Positions 26,853 to 36,374 of a stretch of 64,000 nt of DNA are shown here, piece after piece. The notes under the pieces are model-generated. The model ran no database searches. It was not told where the DNA came from and worked only from the letters and a program-made list of their open reading frames with translations. Source of the DNA: G965216745 sp965216745 (lineage in GTDB: Bacteria > Pseudomonadota > Alphaproteobacteria > Rickettsiales > Anaplasmataceae). Made by a program: the position numbers and the translations under genes. Position 1 is the first letter of the stretch. Every line of letters starts with the position of its first letter. Location: positions 124,001 to 188,000 of the forward strand of contig OZ244191.1 in NCBI GenBank assembly GCA_965216745.1. The letters are read 5' to 3'.

Positions 26853-29492
26853 GTGACTCAAAACCATAACAACAAACACATAAGATTTGTTTTACGTGGA
26901 TTTTTTTTGATATTGTCTTTTGTATTTTTTGTTTTCACAATAATACACTTCTCTTATGACTCAAGCATAAGTGACTATACAATGTCTTTTCTAACAAACA
27001 CCATAAGAGAATCTTTGGGTCTAGAAAAGGATACTATATTTTTATATAAAGATTTATCCATGACAAATGGTATTATTGTTTATGATTTAGAAATTTTCAC
27101 ACCCGATCAAGGCTTTAGGATAGCAATAAACAAATTACAGATAAGTACCAATAATCATATAACTATACAAGGTTTAAAAATAGAGAAAAACAATTTCTCT
27201 AAATTTAATGATAAAACAATGTTTTTTGAAATGTTACAAAAAGGTTTAAGTATAAAAAAAAGCTTTGATGCATATGATATTACTATTATTGACCAGCATC
27301 TTGATTCAGCACATTATAATACAGACAAAAAGAATTTGGAAATTTACGTCGATCGAGATTTTGCCTTCAAACTTAAATTAATAAATGATAGAATTCAATT
27401 ATCTGTAAGAAACATACCTTGGATACCTTATGATGCAATTATCTATTCTTATTTCGACATATACGACAATAAAATTCAAGGGGAAATTTTCGATATTAAA
27501 TCGAAATTAGTCAAAGAAATATTAGGAAACATAACAATAGATTCAAATGGAGTGTATATAAGCAACTTAAACATTACTGGAAATTCCGATGAAAAGTTGA
27601 AAGGATCTATTTCATACATATATAACACGCAGTATTTCAATTTTGAAAGCAATATAAAAAAACTTGATCACAATATCATAACAAAATATTGGAATAGGAA
27701 CTGGGGGCAGGAAGCTTATGACTGGTATCAAACTAACATTAAAAATGGAACACTGGAAAATACATTAATAAAATATAGTGGTAGCAATAATATAGGTTAT
27801 AAATTTGAAGCTTCAGGTAACATTTTAAATGCAAAATCTAATTTGCCAAAAACTCATTATACTATTGATAATATAAATGGAAAAATAAAAATTAAAGATT
27901 CTAAAGTTTTTTTAAATGAAATAAGCGCAAACATAGAAAATGTTAATATACATAATAGCAAATGTACAGTATCGGAGAATGGTAGAATTAATTTACAACT
28001 CAAAACTAGAAGCTCTATTGATGATCTATATTCATACATATTTAATGAAAAAATACCAACAGAAGTACAAGGCATAGCTGAATCAGATTTAACAATTATT
28101 TTACAAAAGGGGAATATAGCAAAACATGGAGATATCAATCTTAAGAATGTAAAAATACAAAAATTGTTAGGTTTCAAAAACGGTAATTTATTACTCAGCA
28201 TCAAAGATGATAATATATATCTTTCTGGAAGTGGAAACATAGAAAATGAGAGAGTTTACGTTAATCTTGTAGATAATAATATAATAAATATAAAAGGCAA
28301 AATAGCTAACCATAAACTTGGTATACCTGAATCGATTGTGTCTACAAGTCTAGATTCAGATCTTAGCATCAACTATATAGATAATACTATTTATGGAACA
28401 TTTAAAGCACAAAAATCAGAACTTGTTGAACAATTAGGATGGTCTAGTGGATCTGAGGAAGCTATAGAGGCAAAAATAATAGGCAATAATGATTTTGAAA
28501 ATTTATATATCGAGAAAATAGAGATAATAGGACAGGGTATTGATATATTAGGAAAAATAGAAATAACAAAAGATTATACAGTAATAGATTTAGAAAAATT
28601 GAAAGGGTTCAATACAGATCTATCGGGAATATATAGATGTGATCAAAATGCTCGAAAATGCTTTTTAAAGCTACAAGGAGAACAATTTTATGTAAATAAA
28701 TTTTTTGTACCAACTAGTACTAAGGAATTTAAACAAGAAATACAAATCAAAGCAAAGAAAGCTATTAGCTCAAGCGATACCATAATACATAATTTTAAAT
28801 TATCACATAATGATCTAGGGCTTAAAATGGTAGGTGAATTTGATGAAAACAAGCATTTATATATAAATTATAAACATAACAATGAATTATATTTACATTC
28901 CGATGATGCTGGGAAGTTGGTTGATTTTCTTGGCATAACTACATCATTGAAAAATGGTGGATTAAAGATTTATATGAAAAAACAAGAAGATACAGAAAAA
29001 CTAATTGGAAAAATGTTGATTAATAATTTTTATATAAAAAAGGCACCCTTACTCGCACAAGTGCTATCTTTAGCATCATTAAAAGGAATAGCAGATTCTT
29101 TGAACGGAGAAGGAATATCTTTCTACAAATTACATTCTCCGTTAGAATACATGGATAATACTTTATATATAAGTGAATCTTGGATGCAAAGTGATTCATT
29201 AGGAATAAGCTTTCTTGGTTATGCGGATATAAAAAAACAATCAATAGAACTTAAAGGAGAAATCATTCCTATGTATTTTTTGAACAAATTATGTGCACAA
29301 ATACCTTTTCTTGGCACTATATTATCAGGAAATAATAAGCATGGAATCCTGGGCATAACATACACTCTACATGGGCACAAAGGAGTTAATAAAGTTAATG
29401 TCAATCGATTGTCTTTTTTGACACCCAGAGTAATACGTAAAATCTTCAACAAACACATCAACAACAGTGAATTACTAAATTTTAATGAATAG
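26853..29492 (+). CDS. AsmA/YhdP-like C-terminal domain protein (putative inter-membrane lipid transport)
   Basis: The 879-residue product starts at GTG, with one N-terminal membrane helix (about 10-32) followed by a long beta-rich, repetitive periplasmic part. The last 170 residues match the alphaproteobacterial AsmA-like C-terminal region: PLLAQVLSLASLKGIADSL, GISFYKLHSPL, then QIPFLGTILSG and NRLSFLTPRVIRKIF. AsmA-like proteins such as YhdP, TamB and YdbH are thought to form grooves carrying phospholipids to the outer membrane. It is 20 bp after sucA and could share its transcript. Assignment to this superfamily is good; exact orthology is uncertain. Confidence 0.78.
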   Translation: MTQNHNNKHIRFVLRGFFLILSFVFFVFTIIHFSYDSSISDYTMSFLTNTIRESLGLEKDTIFLYKDLSMTNGIIVYDLEIFTPDQGFRIAINKLQISTNNHITIQGLKIEKNNFSKFNDKTMFFEMLQKGLSIKKSFDAYDITIIDQHLDSAHYNTDKKNLEIYVDRDFAFKLKLINDRIQLSVRNIPWIPYDAIIYSYFDIYDNKIQGEIFDIKSKLVKEILGNITIDSNGVYISNLNITGNSDEKLKGSISYIYNTQYFNFESNIKKLDHNIITKYWNRNWGQEAYDWYQTNIKNGTLENTLIKYSGSNNIGYKFEASGNILNAKSNLPKTHYTIDNINGKIKIKDSKVFLNEISANIENVNIHNSKCTVSENGRINLQLKTRSSIDDLYSYIFNEKIPTEVQGIAESDLTIILQKGNIAKHGDINLKNVKIQKLLGFKNGNLLLSIKDDNIYLSGSGNIENERVYVNLVDNNIINIKGKIANHKLGIPESIVSTSLDSDLSINYIDNTIYGTFKAQKSELVEQLGWSSGSEEAIEAKIIGNNDFENLYIEKIEIIGQGIDILGKIEITKDYTVIDLEKLKGFNTDLSGIYRCDQNARKCFLKLQGEQFYVNKFFVPTSTKEFKQEIQIKAKKAISSSDTIIHNFKLSHNDLGLKMVGEFDENKHLYINYKHNNELYLHSDDAGKLVDFLGITTSLKNGGLKIYMKKQEDTEKLIGKMLINNFYIKKAPLLAQVLSLASLKGIADSLNGEGISFYKLHSPLEYMDNTLYISESWMQSDSLGISFLGYADIKKQSIELKGEIIPMYFLNKLCAQIPFLGTILSGNNKHGILGITYTLHGHKGVNKVNVNRLSFLTPRVIRKIFNKHINNSELLNFNE

Positions 29493-29684
29493 AAGTTTTA
29501 TATATAAACAATGATTTTTATTTTCAAATAAAGCAAAAAATTGATTTCAAGTAAATCAAATATTTAGTACAATAAAAGCCTTATAAAATGTTATTCAGTA
29601 GCATAAAATAAAAATACTATTTCACATTTATAAAATATATTGTCGCTTAACAAAATAATTCTTTTTTATACAAAATGAGGTAAA

Positions 29685-30428
29685 ATGTATTTGTCAATAG
29701 GCCATAACCAAAGAAACATGTCATTTTTACATCAATACATACCCCATGAATTAGTCTTTAATATAAACATAATGTATCAATTAAGAATTTTTCGTACTTT
29801 GATCAACTTATTACTTTCTATGCTGAAATCTAGAAAAGCAGAAATTATACTAGAATACAAACGATTCTCAGATTCGCAGGAAGGGAATTATAAAAGAGAA
29901 GATGACAACAAATTACATACAATAACAATAAAAATTAATACTCCCAACGTAATAATTCACGAATGTGGACATTTGTTAGAAAATGTAACAAAACGGGATT
30001 TAGCCAAACAATTAGTCGATTCACTGAAATCAGATCTTTTTAATTTAAATCGTTTTCCAATGATGATTCGCAAACTAGCCATGACATTATTAGTCAAAGA
30101 GCTTGATTTATACAAACCAAAACAGCATTTCAGTGAATTGTTTGCAAGATTTTTTGAAGTATTTGCATGTACTAGAGAGGTTGCCCCATCATCTTATAAC
30201 ATTCCCATAGAACACATGGCACCATGTTTTCAACAATCTATAGGAGCTTGTGGTGAAATCTATCAAGAGATAGAGAACAATGGCCTAATATGCGATGCTG
30301 TAAGAACATTCAGTCAAAATACTCCATTAGAAAATAAGATTGCAGTTAACTGGGTGAATAAAATGGGCAATAATAAATCTAATAAATGGTCTAAAAAACA
30401 AAATTCTATTTTCAACAAAAACATATAG
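29685..30428 (+). CDS. Putative zinc metallopeptidase with HECGH motif (ATLF/M34-like), function unknown
   Basis: I do not recognise this 247-residue protein as a named family. It has I-I-H92-E-C-G-H96-L-L-E, an HExxH zinc site, and 54 residues later HFSELFARFFEVFA (148-161), in which E151 or E158 could be the third ligand. HExGH followed by a helix of the type (S/D)ExFAxxF is the arrangement of anthrax lethal-factor-like and Pro-Pro endopeptidase (M34) zincins, so I infer a gluzincin fold. There is no signal peptide; residues 32-46 are hydrophobic. The C-terminus is basic (NKSNKWSKKQNSIFNKNI), a feature shared by some type IV substrates. A GAGGT Shine-Dalgarno precedes the ATG. Confidence 0.75.
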   Translation: MYLSIGHNQRNMSFLHQYIPHELVFNINIMYQLRIFRTLINLLLSMLKSRKAEIILEYKRFSDSQEGNYKREDDNKLHTITIKINTPNVIIHECGHLLENVTKRDLAKQLVDSLKSDLFNLNRFPMMIRKLAMTLLVKELDLYKPKQHFSELFARFFEVFACTREVAPSSYNIPIEHMAPCFQQSIGACGEIYQEIENNGLICDAVRTFSQNTPLENKIAVNWVNKMGNNKSNKWSKKQNSIFNKNI

Positions 30429-30507
30429 ATATAAAATATTTAAATTGAGTTATGCTATTCTTTTGAAAAATGTTATAACATTACTTTATCAAAATATAAT
30501 AGAAAAT

Positions 30508-31386
30508 GTGAAAAATATCATAGTACTCAAAGGTGGATCTTCCAATGAGAGAGAAGTATCACTATCTTCAGGTGAAGAGGTTGAAATTGCATTATCACAA
30601 CTTAATTTCAAATATAGCTCTATTGATGTTATGTCACTGCAAGATATATCATCTTTGAATCCAGAAAAAGACTTTGCTTTCATTGCTTTGCATGGAGGAC
30701 AAGGAGAAAACGGAGAAATACAGAGTACTCTAAGTATGATGAACATTCCTTATACACACTCTCCACCTGCAGCATGTGCAATTGCAATGAACAAGGTTAT
30801 TGCTAAAAACATAATGCTGTCCATAGGAATTAATACTCCTAAGAGTTATAAAATCACTTCATCGAACAGAAGAAATTTGCAACAATTTTTCCGAGGCCCT
30901 TTTGTTGTAAAACCAATTGATGGTGGTTCAAGTATAGGTATATTCACAAGCGATAATTTACCAGAAAACAACATTTTAGAAAATTATATAGCAGAAGAAT
31001 ATATACCAGGACATGAGTTACAAGTAGGAGTGTTGAATGATGAAGCAATAGGTGTAATTGAGATTGTACAAGATGGCATGATTTGCAGCTACAATCATAA
31101 ATATATTCAGAATAAATCTATTACTATAATGCCTCCTCGGGTGAGTAATAATGTTATCAATCTAGCAATGCAACAAGCTTATTTGTTACATTTGCATTTG
31201 GGTTGTAAATCTGTTAGCAGATCAGATTTCAGATATAATAATAAAACGAATGAATTGAAAATGCTAGAAATTAACACACATCCGGGGCTCACAAAAACTT
31301 CTTTTTTACCTAAAATTTGTTTTCATTATAAAAACATGAACATGAAAGAAATTGTAAAACAAATAATTGAGTATAATTTAATATAA
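30508..31386 (+). CDS. ddl: D-alanine--D-alanine ligase
   Basis: ATP-grasp enzyme that joins two D-Ala for peptidoglycan precursors. The GTG start at 30508 gives a standard N-terminus, KNIIVLKGGSSNEREVSLSSG, with the conserved Glu for D-Ala binding; the open frame extends to a TTG at 30445. The ATP-grasp core has GPFVVKPIDGGSSIGIF, EEYIPGHELQVGVL and SRSDFRYNNKTNELKMLEINTHPGLT, with the metal ligands E and N. 292 residues, normal. ftsQ follows nine bases after the stop, preserving the dcw-cluster order ddl-ftsQ. Confidence 0.95.
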   Translation: MKNIIVLKGGSSNEREVSLSSGEEVEIALSQLNFKYSSIDVMSLQDISSLNPEKDFAFIALHGGQGENGEIQSTLSMMNIPYTHSPPAACAIAMNKVIAKNIMLSIGINTPKSYKITSSNRRNLQQFFRGPFVVKPIDGGSSIGIFTSDNLPENNILENYIAEEYIPGHELQVGVLNDEAIGVIEIVQDGMICSYNHKYIQNKSITIMPPRVSNNVINLAMQQAYLLHLHLGCKSVSRSDFRYNNKTNELKMLEINTHPGLTKTSFLPKICFHYKNMNMKEIVKQIIEYNLI

Positions 31387-31395
31387 AAGAGATTC

Positions 31396-32070
31396 ATGAA
31401 ATCAGTACAAATAACATTCATACTTGTAAATATTATTTGCATACCTTTGCTCTTTACTACATCATTTCTTGATTTATCTCGCATCCTTGCATCTAAGATA
31501 GAAATCTTCAAGCCTACAAAATTTAAGGTTTTGAACAATCAAATTATTGAAAATGAAGATATAGAAGAAATCATGAAAAATCAAAATAACATAAAATCAA
31601 TTGGATCTATAATTTCTCAGCACACTTATGTCAAAAAAGTCACTATATTGCGTATTTTGCCTAAAACCCTACATGCAGAAATAACTGAATACAAACCAAT
31701 TTTTATACATGAAAATGGAGAATTAATAGATCACGATGGGTTTATTATACCTTTGCATAAGTCTAAAAAAATGAACAAAAGCAAATTAATCAAATTATCA
31801 GGGAAGCCTCCTATAGATAAAACAAAGCAAATAATAACAATGTTAGAGCAAGACAAAGAATTGTTTAAATCTATAACCAATGTGGAATATATAGGAAATA
31901 GAAGATTTAACATTATATTAGAAAACAAAACTATAATAAAATTACCTCAAGAGGAATTTCAAAAAGCATGGGAGTACGTAATATTAAATAAAGAAATATT
32001 TTCTACAAATCCAACATACACACTAGATCTTCGTTTGTCAGAAAAAATTTTCGTAAAACAATCAAAATAA
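31396..32070 (+). CDS. ftsQ: Cell division protein FtsQ
   Basis: Bitopic divisome scaffold linking FtsA/FtsZ-side proteins to septal synthesis. The 224-residue product has one membrane helix (about 7-28), a POTRA domain ending VTILRILPKTLHAEITEYKPIFIH (the PxTLxIxVxEYxPxA pattern), then LIDHDGFIIPL (the D-x-x-G-x-x-I strand) and a C-terminal beta domain with FQKAWEYVIL. It is shorter than free-living orthologues (about 260-300). ddl upstream supports the call; ftsA is not downstream. Confidence 0.87.
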   Translation: MKSVQITFILVNIICIPLLFTTSFLDLSRILASKIEIFKPTKFKVLNNQIIENEDIEEIMKNQNNIKSIGSIISQHTYVKKVTILRILPKTLHAEITEYKPIFIHENGELIDHDGFIIPLHKSKKMNKSKLIKLSGKPPIDKTKQIITMLEQDKELFKSITNVEYIGNRRFNIILENKTIIKLPQEEFQKAWEYVILNKEIFSTNPTYTLDLRLSEKIFVKQSK

Positions 32071-32127
32071 GTTCAAAGATTTGTATCTGTATTTCTATTG
32101 ATTCATAGTAAATTTACCGTAATGTTG

Positions 32128-32133
32128 TATAAT
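32128..32133 (+). promoter_or_regulatory. Possible -10 box before the 386-residue unknown gene
   Basis: A consensus TATAAT lies 68 bp before the ATG at 32201. No good -35 is found at 16-18 bp, so this is only a candidate, but the spacing suggests a separate transcript from ftsQ. Confidence 0.3.
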
Positions 32134-32200
32134 CAATGCATATGGATCATATTTTAATTGATGTGTGTTATTGATTTAATATTTCAGGTTGTTCTAGGAA

Positions 32201-33361
32201 ATGAAAAATAAAATATTGGGTACATTGGATAGTATTCTTTCAGCATTTACATATTTTAAAACATCTGTCATAACTGATTTTTATGCATTTAAAGATATTA
32301 TAGACAGTAAGCAATATGTTAAAACATATGTTAGCAGCCCTGTTTACATAAATTCAATTAAATACAAATCTCCCGACTCACATTTTATAAGACACTTCTC
32401 TATAATAAGAGATCAAGAGAGTAACAAGAAAGATAAAATACAAATTCAATATTTAGGAAAAAAAGTAACATTAAACAAGCTAGAATCACAAGATAGAGAT
32501 ATAACAAGTTCAAAACACGGTACACTTTATAAAATTCCCTCAGATATTATAAGAAAAAAATCTCTAGAAGAAGACCAAGAATATGCTATATTCATACCAG
32601 CAAATGGTATAATCCGCGATGACTTAGTTAATTTTAGTAACCAGACTATTTTTGAGGGATCCCACGGGCACATTAAGTCTATAAACTTCCAACATAGAAA
32701 TCCTGTCAATTTAGAACTAATGATAATTCCCACCATAGCATGCTTCCCACTGAATCTTATTGCCCTCACTCTTAGATTTGTAGGAAGTATAGTGGGTGGT
32801 GTTTTTTCACAATTATTAGGCAAAAAATTGTCTTCCGCGTCACAATATCTAACCAAAGACATATATAAACAAGCAAAGAAAGATGGCTCTATAACTCAAA
32901 CAAAATCTGAATATTACAAAGATGCATCAAAAGAATTTCTTGGAACAACTCTTAATTTCTTGGGCAAAGGTTTAAGTATGATAGGAGCTAAAATCAACCA
33001 GACATGCAACCTGGGATCAGCAATATTAACAGCTCCCAATATACCAATATTAGCTTTGACTTCTTTAGAACCACGCTATACATTCAACCAAGCAAGAGTA
33101 ACTTTAGATCACATAAAAGATTGTGGGAAAGATATGACAAACGCACACATAAAAATTGAAAAAAATATACCAGAAAATACTTTAACATATGGATATTATT
33201 CAGATAATCTAAAAACCAAAACATGCCTTAGAGATTCTGGGAATAAGATTAACAAACCTGCCCATTATAAATCAAAACCAGAATACACTGAAGAAGAAAA
33301 CTTAAGACCTGATAAGACCCCAACCAAAGAGAATTTAAAACAAATGAATCCTAATATTTGA
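32201..33361 (+). CDS. Unknown 386-residue protein with a central membrane hairpin
   Basis: Unrecognised. Residues 1-165 are soluble, basic and mixed alpha/beta; 171-205 form one long hydrophobic segment or a tight hairpin (ELMIIPTIACFPLNLIALTL, then a GGVF turn); about 245-285 is a second weakly hydrophobic, Gly/Ala-rich helix region; the tail is charged and Pro-rich, ending NLKQMNPNI. There is no signal peptide and no domain motif I can name. The layout (soluble, short hydrophobic hairpin, soluble) is seen in membrane-inserted effectors, but that is only an analogy. It follows ftsQ by 130 bp and converges on the PpsR-like gene with a three-base gap. Confidence 0.7.
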   Translation: MKNKILGTLDSILSAFTYFKTSVITDFYAFKDIIDSKQYVKTYVSSPVYINSIKYKSPDSHFIRHFSIIRDQESNKKDKIQIQYLGKKVTLNKLESQDRDITSSKHGTLYKIPSDIIRKKSLEEDQEYAIFIPANGIIRDDLVNFSNQTIFEGSHGHIKSINFQHRNPVNLELMIIPTIACFPLNLIALTLRFVGSIVGGVFSQLLGKKLSSASQYLTKDIYKQAKKDGSITQTKSEYYKDASKEFLGTTLNFLGKGLSMIGAKINQTCNLGSAILTAPNIPILALTSLEPRYTFNQARVTLDHIKDCGKDMTNAHIKIEKNIPENTLTYGYYSDNLKTKTCLRDSGNKINKPAHYKSKPEYTEEENLRPDKTPTKENLKQMNPNI

Positions 33362-33364
33362 AAC

Positions 33365-34195
33365 CTAATTTTCAGATTTATTTTTGTTATAATATTGTAT
33401 CACTGTACCAGCAATTTCTTCTACTGATCTCAAAGTAACATCTATCACGGGCCATCCATTTTGATTAAAAACTTTTAAAGCAGCCGAAAGCTCCCGTGCA
33501 ACGCAACTATTGTTATAGTAAGTGTTGTCATCATCAGGCTGTATTATCTGCATGCGTCGCTTTCTAATCTTAGACAAGTGATTTGGATTTATTGTTAATC
33601 CTATGACTAAATTATTTTTCAGACAATTTATCTCATTTGGTAAATTTATTCCATAAATAAAAGGAATGTTTGCAACTTTATATCCACTACTATAAGCAAG
33701 ATATATACTAGTTGGAGATTTAGAAGTCCTGGAAGCACCAACTAAAATTATATCAGAATGTAGTATTTCTTCAACGTTTTGTCCATCGTCATGACGTATT
33801 GCATAATTAATAGCATCCATAATATCGAAGTAATTTTTATCTAATCCAGGAACATCTTGAACAAAATGTTGTTGTGGAGATTCTTCGAAATATTGAGACA
33901 TCTTGTTTATGATATGATCTATTAATGGGGTACAAGGGATTGAAAGTTCTGCACACTTTTTTTTTGTCAGAAGAGCAAGAGAGCGATCATCAAAATAATA
34001 AATCAAGAAGGAGTTTGTGCTTATTTCATCCAACACATAGGAAAGTCGCTTCTCGTTTCCTAAGATAGACCAAACATACTCCGAAAAATGAACATTTGGA
34101 AATCTGGATTTAATGAAACGAGATGCAGAAGCTAATAAAGATGGGGAAGAATCTGAAAGAAGGTGAAGATCTACTTTTGTTTTTATGGATTTCAT
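33365..34195 (-). CDS. Pyruvate, phosphate dikinase regulatory protein (PpsR/DUF299 kinase-pyrophosphorylase)
   Basis: Bifunctional Ser/Thr kinase/pyrophosphorylase that switches pyruvate phosphate dikinase (or PEP synthase) off and on using ADP and phosphate. The product has the N-terminal LHLLSDSSPSL, the P-loop GASRTSKSPTSIYLAY (the family motif GvSRtsKTPlSiYLA), VANIPFIYGINLPNE and the C-terminal GWPVIDVTLRSVEEIAGTVIQ. 276 residues from ATG 34195, normal; an upstream TTG at 34210 is the alternative. The target PPDK is not in this window. Confidence 0.92.
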   Translation of the reverse strand: MKSIKTKVDLHLLSDSSPSLLASASRFIKSRFPNVHFSEYVWSILGNEKRLSYVLDEISTNSFLIYYFDDRSLALLTKKKCAELSIPCTPLIDHIINKMSQYFEESPQQHFVQDVPGLDKNYFDIMDAINYAIRHDDGQNVEEILHSDIILVGASRTSKSPTSIYLAYSSGYKVANIPFIYGINLPNEINCLKNNLVIGLTINPNHLSKIRKRRMQIIQPDDDNTYYNNSCVARELSAALKVFNQNGWPVIDVTLRSVEEIAGTVIQYYNKNKSEN

Positions 34196-34236
34196 AGAAC
34201 AAATAGACAACCTCTTCTATAACACACTCAAAACAC

Positions 34237-34974
34237 TTACTTTCTATCACCCATAAGATGAAGCAAGTGTGTGAACATGTTTATGAAGTCTAAATATAGA
34301 GTAAGTGCACCTAAAACAGCAACTTTTGAAACAAAGATTGAAACAGAACCATTTTGTGAAACAGATTCAGAATCAGCAAGGCTATAGTAAAGCTGTTTTA
34401 TCTTTTGCATATCATAAGCAGTCAGTCCACAAAATATAATAACACCAAGAAAGGATACAGCAAACTGTAAAACAGAACTCTGCATAAATAAATTTACTAA
34501 AGATGCAACTATCAAACCAAAAACACCCATATACAACAACGAGCCTAAGGACGAGAGATCCCTATTAGTATTATTGCCATAAAGAGCCATAGCACCAAAC
34601 ATGGCCGCAGATATAAAGAAAACTCGAACAATACTTGAACCAGTATAAACAAGAAAAATAAAGGACAAAGACAAACCCATCAAGACGGAAAATATACCAA
34701 GGCAAATCTGAGCAGAGCCAAGTGTCATTGAGTTTATTCGAGATGAGATAAAGAAAACAAAAATTATAGGAGCAAATGCAACAACCCAGCTAAGAGGAGT
34801 ACCATATATAGCTCCAATCAAATAATCAGAAGAAGAAACTCCGTATGAAACAATTCCAGTTATAGCCAGTGCCAAGAACATATAATTGTATACTGAAAGC
34901 AAAAATGAGCGTAAAGCAGACGAATAATATACATTCTCTTTCTTCACACCTACATACTTATTCATGAAGCTCAT
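34237..34974 (-). CDS. Bax inhibitor-1/YccA family membrane protein
   Basis: The 245-residue product has seven hydrophobic helices and a BI-1 family pattern, ending TAYDMQKIKQLYYSLAD...LGALTLYLDFINMF, with the conserved YD and ALxLYLDFINxF motif. E. coli relatives YccA/YbhL associate with FtsH; the biochemical role is unresolved, possibly ion leak. I start at ATG 34974 because a strong GGAGG lies six bases upstream; an earlier in-frame start at 35016 has no such support. Convergent/adjacent neighbours are the PpsR-like gene and pgk on the same strand. Confidence 0.92.
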   Translation of the reverse strand: MSFMNKYVGVKKENVYYSSALRSFLLSVYNYMFLALAITGIVSYGVSSSDYLIGAIYGTPLSWVVAFAPIIFVFFISSRINSMTLGSAQICLGIFSVLMGLSLSFIFLVYTGSSIVRVFFISAAMFGAMALYGNNTNRDLSSLGSLLYMGVFGLIVASLVNLFMQSSVLQFAVSFLGVIIFCGLTAYDMQKIKQLYYSLADSESVSQNGSVSIFVSKVAVLGALTLYLDFINMFTHLLHLMGDRK

Positions 34975-35234
34975 AAAAAACCTCCAAAGCAAATACCATA
35001 ATAAAGTATAAAACATTTATACAAGAAACAAGTCGAAGTGTCAATAGCAAGCAAATGTTCAAAAGCAAGAGTAAAAACAAACCTCAGAACAGCAAAAAAT
35101 AGACCAAAGAAAAATATAGATGTAAGATTTAGCTAAAAAACCAAAGGAGATAACTTACTAATGTTATACATCGAAGAAGCAACACAATCAATACAGCAAT
35201 ATAATAAAATCCAGTAAAAATAAAAAAAACAAAT

Positions 35235-36374
35235 CTAAAAATTGATTTTTTTTTCCAGCCAAAACAAAAATGCACCACCGCCAGTAGAAACATGAGAAAA
35301 AGAATCAAAATACTCTTTCACAGAAGCAGCAGTATCTCCTCCACCCACTAAACTAAAAACATTCTTTTGCAAGGTGAGATCAGCTAAATGAGAAGCTATC
35401 ATTAAAGTACCTTTGTTGAATGGTTCGACCTCAAATACTCCTAATGGACCATTCCAGATAACTGTTGCAGACTCATTTAAAAGCTTGTTTATATGCATAA
35501 CTGTTGCAGGCCCTATATCTAAAATCATTTCATCCTTAGGAATCGCACGAACATCGCATACGTGAAAAGACTCCGAACAATCAATACCTCGAGCGGTAAC
35601 AACATCCTGAGGAAAAACAATATTATTATATTTTTCCAAATCGAAATCATAAGAATTTTCACAAAAAGATGTACCAACACAAATTCCAGAAGCGTGCATA
35701 ATAGTATTCGCAAGACCACCTGATAATACAACACTATCTGAACAAATAGACAATTTTTTTATCAACGGAAGTTTAGTAGAAAGCTTTTTACCAGACATAA
35801 TTGAAACCAAAGGTCTTTTCATATTAGCAGCAATCGAATTGATAAAATCCATCTCCTTAGACATGTGAAAGCCATAAGCCCAGGGAAGAATCTTGGGCAG
35901 CAAAGAAATAGAAGCATGCGATCTATGAGAACAAGCAAAAGCATCGTTTATATAAATGTCTGCAAAGCTAGATAGTTTTTTAGCAAACAAGATATCATTG
36001 GAACACTCGCCAGGATCAAACCTTAAATTCTCCAACAGTATCAAGTCTTTGAAACTATATTTATCAATTTTGGTTTCTAGATCCTTAATAGAATTAGCAA
36101 ATACAACTCGAACACCTAAAACATTAGAAAAATGATCAACTAAATTGGACAAAGAATAAGCTTTTTCGTACCCAGATTTGGGCCTGCCGAAATGGGAAAT
36201 GACAATCAATTTGGCATTATTTTTTAAACAATGACGAATAGTTGGTATAGAAGCTATAATCTTATTATCATCAATAACTCTAGCATTAGAATCCATTGGA
36301 ACATTCAAATCCAACCTAAGCAAAACATTTTTACCAGACATATTTAAATCTTCTAAGGGAAACCTAACAGACAT
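35235..36374 (-). CDS. pgk: Phosphoglycerate kinase
   Basis: Interconverts 1,3-bisphosphoglycerate and 3-phosphoglycerate with ATP. Motifs: VLLRLDLNVP, VISHFGRP, LLENLRFDPGE, NDAFACSHRSHAS, WNGPLGVFEVEPFNKGT and the nucleotide loop GGGDTAAS followed by STGGGAFL. The normal GGAKVSxK motif is SGKKLSTK, a mild divergence. Two ATGs overlap; the second (36374) has AGGAG six bases upstream and overlaps the ubiH-like stop as TGATG. In intracellular Rickettsiales that lack full glycolysis, pgk usually serves gluconeogenesis and glycerol-phosphate supply. Confidence 0.96.
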   Translation of the reverse strand: MSVRFPLEDLNMSGKNVLLRLDLNVPMDSNARVIDDNKIIASIPTIRHCLKNNAKLIVISHFGRPKSGYEKAYSLSNLVDHFSNVLGVRVVFANSIKDLETKIDKYSFKDLILLENLRFDPGECSNDILFAKKLSSFADIYINDAFACSHRSHASISLLPKILPWAYGFHMSKEMDFINSIAANMKRPLVSIMSGKKLSTKLPLIKKLSICSDSVVLSGGLANTIMHASGICVGTSFCENSYDFDLEKYNNIVFPQDVVTARGIDCSESFHVCDVRAIPKDEMILDIGPATVMHINKLLNESATVIWNGPLGVFEVEPFNKGTLMIASHLADLTLQKNVFSLVGGGDTAASVKEYFDSFSHVSTGGGAFLFWLEKKINF

